Below, in pieces: positions 61,520 to 64,000 of a DNA stretch of 64,000 nt. The stretch is from NCBI RefSeq assembly GCF_017353175.1, contig NZ_JAFMYW010000004.1:248001-312000 (forward strand). Direction: 5' to 3'. Made by a program: the position numbers and the translations under genes. The notes below the pieces were generated by a model. It did no database searches and had not been told where the DNA came from. It was given only the letters and a program-made list of their open reading frames with translations. The number at the start of each line of letters is the position of its first letter. The first letter of the stretch is position 1. The DNA comes from Fibrella forsythiae (GTDB taxonomy: Bacteria > Bacteroidota > Bacteroidia > Cytophagales > Spirosomataceae).

Positions 61520-63067
61520 TTACCCCTCCAGGCAAACTTGCATCTGGTAGTTGAGCGGGTCGAAATTGGCGAGCAGTTTTTGCAGAAACGCGGTGTCGTT
61601 CAGGTAGAACGTCAGAAAATTATCGGCTCGTTCCTGGGGCGTTCCGCCAGGGAATAGCTCCTCTTTCACTGTCAGTAATTGCCGAACGCCCGTTTCCTGG
61701 TTATGCTCTTCAGCGCGGCGCATTTTTTTCTCCAGGCTCACCACCGCATTGGCAAACCGCTTGGTTTCGGCCAGTACGGCCTTTTCAAGCGTCGGATCAA
61801 CCAACTGCGCTTTTTGCAAAATAGTAGCCAGCGCCTTGTTAACCGCTTTATTTTCTGCGTCGAATTTGAGGCTGTGTTCGGTATGATGCTCCACATACGC
61901 CCGCTTGAGTGCTATCACCTCCTGAAACATATCCGTCACGGTCAGACCAAGTTTATTGATCCGCCGCGCGGCCACTCTGGGTACGTATAGCGCAAAATTT
62001 CGGGGAATCAACATCGGGAAGGCCAGGCCGTAGTGATCGAATTCGGCCTTCAGTTGCAACCAGTAGGGCACTTCAGAGGGGCCTCCGATGTAGGCAAGAT
62101 TCGGCAGAATGGCTTCCTGATACAATGGTCGCATCACCACATTGGGGCTGAACCGCTCAGGATTCGACTCCAGTTCGGCCAGTAATTCGGCTTCAGTGAA
62201 CCGTAGCTTCGTATTCAATACCTCATAACCATCATCCGTACGGCTGATCCGTTCGCGAAGGCCATCAAGCAGGTAAAACAGATTAATATCACGAGGGGAG
62301 ATCGGCGTCTTATAGCCTAATTCGTTCAGCGTTTCGGTCGTGCCATTTACCAGTGCACTCGTGTTTTGCTGAAGCAATTCGTCGCGCAGGATAGGTGAGA
62401 ATATGCGCTTCAGATCAGTATCATCAGCATCCAGGCAAATCAGCCCTTCGGCACCGAATAACTCGTGCATATAATACCGAACGGCATCGGCCAGCGTATC
62501 GTGGTTCAGGTAGGCCTGTTCAAACAGCAGCAATTTCTCTGGAATGGTCTTCAACAGATCGGCCAGTTCGCGGGGATTCATACGGCCAACGGCGCCACGC
62601 TGCTCGGTTTCCCAGCTGTGGGTACGTCCGAACAGGCGGAAATGATTGATTTCGGCGAAGTCATGATCTTCCGTCGCCATCCAGTATACCGGTACGAAGT
62701 TGTAGTCTGGGTACGTCTCGTTGAGCTTCTTCGCCAGGTTCAGGATCGTTACGATCTTGTAGACCACGTACAACGGCCCCGTGAAAATATTCAGCTGGTG
62801 GCCGGTAGTGACGGTAAACGTGTTGGGCTGCCGCAGGATGTCCAGATCAGGTACGTTGCTCAGGCTGGCGTATTGCCGCGTCAGGACGTCGACTAAGGTG
62901 TTCCGGTTTTCGTCGGAAAACTGTTTCTGCTGAATCTGTCGGGGAAAAGCATCGATGGAGGGAAACTCACCGTAAAAGGGCTTAACTGCCTCTTTCTGGG
63001 CCAAATAATCGAGAAATAGAGACGAAAACTGGCCGGTGGCCGATAGGGGCACGTATTGACACTCCAT
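61520..63067 (-). CDS. bshC: Bacillithiol synthase BshC (putative cysteine-adding enzyme)
   Basis: 515 residues. It adds cysteine to glucosaminyl-malate to complete bacillithiol, the low-molecular-weight thiol of many Bacteroidota and Firmicutes. Signs of the family: VTTGHQLNIFTGPLYVVYKI (about residues 90-109), PVYWMATEDHDFAEINHF (about 126-143), and a C-terminal coiled coil (ETKRFANAVVSLEKKMRRAEE). bshA and bshB are not nearby, which is usual in this phylum. It is divergent to gatB, with a word-type inverted repeat in the gap. Confidence 0.94.
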   Translation of the reverse strand: MECQYVPLSATGQFSSLFLDYLAQKEAVKPFYGEFPSIDAFPRQIQQKQFSDENRNTLVDVLTRQYASLSNVPDLDILRQPNTFTVTTGHQLNIFTGPLYVVYKIVTILNLAKKLNETYPDYNFVPVYWMATEDHDFAEINHFRLFGRTHSWETEQRGAVGRMNPRELADLLKTIPEKLLLFEQAYLNHDTLADAVRYYMHELFGAEGLICLDADDTDLKRIFSPILRDELLQQNTSALVNGTTETLNELGYKTPISPRDINLFYLLDGLRERISRTDDGYEVLNTKLRFTEAELLAELESNPERFSPNVVMRPLYQEAILPNLAYIGGPSEVPYWLQLKAEFDHYGLAFPMLIPRNFALYVPRVAARRINKLGLTVTDMFQEVIALKRAYVEHHTEHSLKFDAENKAVNKALATILQKAQLVDPTLEKAVLAETKRFANAVVSLEKKMRRAEEHNQETGVRQLLTVKEELFPGGTPQERADNFLTFYLNDTAFLQKLLANFDPLNYQMQVCLEG

Positions 63068-63115
63068 GCAGGCAAAACGAATGACGGGTTACAGGTGCTT
63101 CAACGTGCGTAATGA

Positions 63116-63235
63116 GTTTCAAGTTTCAGGGTAACTCGTTTCAAGTTTCAGGTTTCAGGTTTTAAGTGGCCTCGCAAACTCACCGTCTGGTTGTTTTGCG
63201 AAACCACTTGAAACCTGAGACTTGAAACCTGAAAC
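63116..63235. repeat. Inverted repeat of tandem 7-bp words between bshC and gatB
   Basis: The left arm (about 63138-63184) reads GTTTCAA, GTTTCAG, GTTTCAG, GTTTTAA, then GTGG and a CTCGCAAA part; the right arm (63189-63235) pairs with it imperfectly. A third copy of the GTTTCAA-GTTTCAG pair lies outside at 63116-63130. The unit is 7 bases. It occupies most of the 194-base gap between two divergent genes. Confidence 0.85.
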
Positions 63236-63248
63236 CCCTTTACAGCCT

Positions 63249-63256
63249 TATCTTTG
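63249..63256 (+). promoter_or_regulatory. gatB -7 box (TATCTTTG), nearly leaderless
   Basis: TATCTTTG (63249-63256) fits TAnnTTTG and lies only 5 bases before the gatB ATG (63262), so the transcript would start at or next to the start codon. TTG at 63222-63224, inside the right arm of the repeat, could be the -33 element at a spacing of 24, slightly long. Confidence 0.55.
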
Positions 63257-63261
63257 CCGTA

Positions 63262-64000
63262 ATGCAAACCGAATCGACCGTAGTCTACACACCCACAACC
63301 CAATACGAGGCCGTTATTGGACTGGAAGTGCATTGCCAGTTGCTGACCCAAAGCAAAATGTTTGCCGCCGATGCCAACGCGTTCGGGGCCGACCCCAACA
63401 CGCAGGTGAGCGTAATTACGCTGGCGCATCCGGGCGCGCTGCCCAAAGCCAACCGCATAGCGGTAGAGTATGCCGTCAGGATGGGTATTGCTTGTGGAAG
63501 CGAAATCACCCGCCGCAATGTGTTTGCCCGTAAGAATTACTTCTATCCCGACCTGCCGAAAGGCTATCAGCTCTCGCAGGATAAAGGGCCCATCTGCGTA
63601 GGCGGCGGCATCCTGGTAAAAGCGCGTGATTTCGACGGGGTGCTGCAAGACACGATCATTCAACTCCATCATATTCACCTCGAAGAAGACGCCGGCAAAA
63701 GCATTCACGATGCCGACCCCACGGCCACCTGCCTCGATTATAACCGCGCCGGTACACCGCTGATCGAGATGGTGACCGAACCGTGCCTACGGTCGGCCGA
63801 TGAGGCAGGACAGTTTCTGACCGAAGTGCGGCGGCTGGTTCGCTACCTCGGCATTTGCGACGGAAACATGGAAGAAGGCTCGCTCCGGTGCGACGTGAAC
63901 GTATCCATCCGTCCCCGTGGTGCTACTGAACTGGGCACGAAAGTGGAAGTGAAGAACCTGAACTCGATTCGCAACGTGCAGCGGGCGGTTGATAGCGAAT
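63262..64000 (+). CDS. gatB: Aspartyl/glutamyl-tRNA amidotransferase subunit B (3' end outside window)
   Basis: The first 246 residues; the gene runs off the right edge. GatB binds the misacylated tRNA in the GatCAB complex that turns Glu-tRNA(Gln) or Asp-tRNA(Asn) into the amide form. The family start YEAVIGLEVHCQL with QSKMFA, the block RKNYFYPDLPKGYQLSQ (about residues 89-105), HLEEDAGKSIH and DYNRAGTPLIEMVTEP, and the last seen GSLRCDVNVSIRP are all present. Start at the ATG at 63262, right after a -7 box. Confidence 0.95.
   Translation, partial: MQTESTVVYTPTTQYEAVIGLEVHCQLLTQSKMFAADANAFGADPNTQVSVITLAHPGALPKANRIAVEYAVRMGIACGSEITRRNVFARKNYFYPDLPKGYQLSQDKGPICVGGGILVKARDFDGVLQDTIIQLHHIHLEEDAGKSIHDADPTATCLDYNRAGTPLIEMVTEPCLRSADEAGQFLTEVRRLVRYLGICDGNMEEGSLRCDVNVSIRPRGATELGTKVEVKNLNSIRNVQRAVDSE

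Noticed and set aside
1-64000. tRNA, rRNA, CRISPR arrays, IS elements, prophage genes
   Set aside because: None were recognised by reading; a tRNA could still be missed by eye in the longer gaps and a tRNAscan run would settle this.

Overview
The window looks like chromosomal DNA of a Bacteroidota bacterium, most likely a Spirosoma-like member of the Cytophagales. The basis is type IX secretion genes (porU, porV), secreted proteins with type IX sorting domains, an exbB-exbD-exbD-tonB-pstS-TPR operon, a short NuoG without the molybdopterin domain, the bacillithiol enzyme BshC, and several TAnnTTTG-type -7 promoter boxes. No rRNA, tRNA, CRISPR array, insertion sequence or prophage was seen. The genus is inferred from gene content and codon style, not from a search.

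Layout. 1-5.9 kb: 3' end of porU, porV, an M16-like protein, plsY and an M20 dipeptidase. 6-12.2 kb: a two-component-propeller histidine kinase, a TetR regulator and, convergent to it, a secreted GH65 enzyme. 12.6-16 kb: YtxH-like and PhnA-like stress/membrane proteins, a LEA14-like lipoprotein and an outer-membrane protein. 16.2-21.8 kb: a complete CusCBA/CzcCBA-type metal efflux operon. 21.9-25.2 kb: an orphan gene and the first of three secreted SGNH (sialate-esterase-like) proteins. 25.7-33.6 kb: TonB energisation operon, TPR protein, adk and obgE. 33.7-39.6 kb: two more SGNH esterases with type IX sorting domains, one carrying a long Ig-like repeat array. 39.6-54.3 kb: the nuo (complex I) genes A-J in two blocks, interrupted by a Fe/2-oxoglutarate dioxygenase and a four-gene glycosyltransferase island; nuoK-N are absent. 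54.4-64 kb: thiolase, asd, two outer-membrane beta-barrel proteins, an FG-GAP propeller, 5-formyl-THF cyclo-ligase, a methyltransferase, bshC and the start of gatB.

The genes are mainly housekeeping and cell-envelope functions. PorU/PorV in the first 2.2 kb belong to the machinery that should export and anchor the two large esterases at 33.7-39.6 kb. ExbB/ExbD/TonB energise outer-membrane import. The RND pump removes metal ions.

Two signals are not explained by the genes. First, at least six intergenic gaps (18.6, 41.2, 51.8, 53.1, 55.7 and 63.2 kb) are filled almost exactly, from stop codon to next start or stop, by long imperfect inverted repeats. In most of them the arms are tandem copies of a 7-8 bp word, and the word differs between sites. 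Second, the heptamer ACGTACC (either strand) occurs about 65-70 times by eye, against about 8 expected. Its extension ACGTACCTG occurs about 27 times against about 0.5. It falls in all reading frames and once as an inverted pair forming a terminator stem, which resembles DNA-uptake or HIP1-type signature words. Gene-level regulatory finds include a perfect palindrome inside the thiolase promoter, an adk promoter whose -33 box lies in the loop of the preceding terminator, and an apparently leaderless gatB promoter next to one of the repeats.
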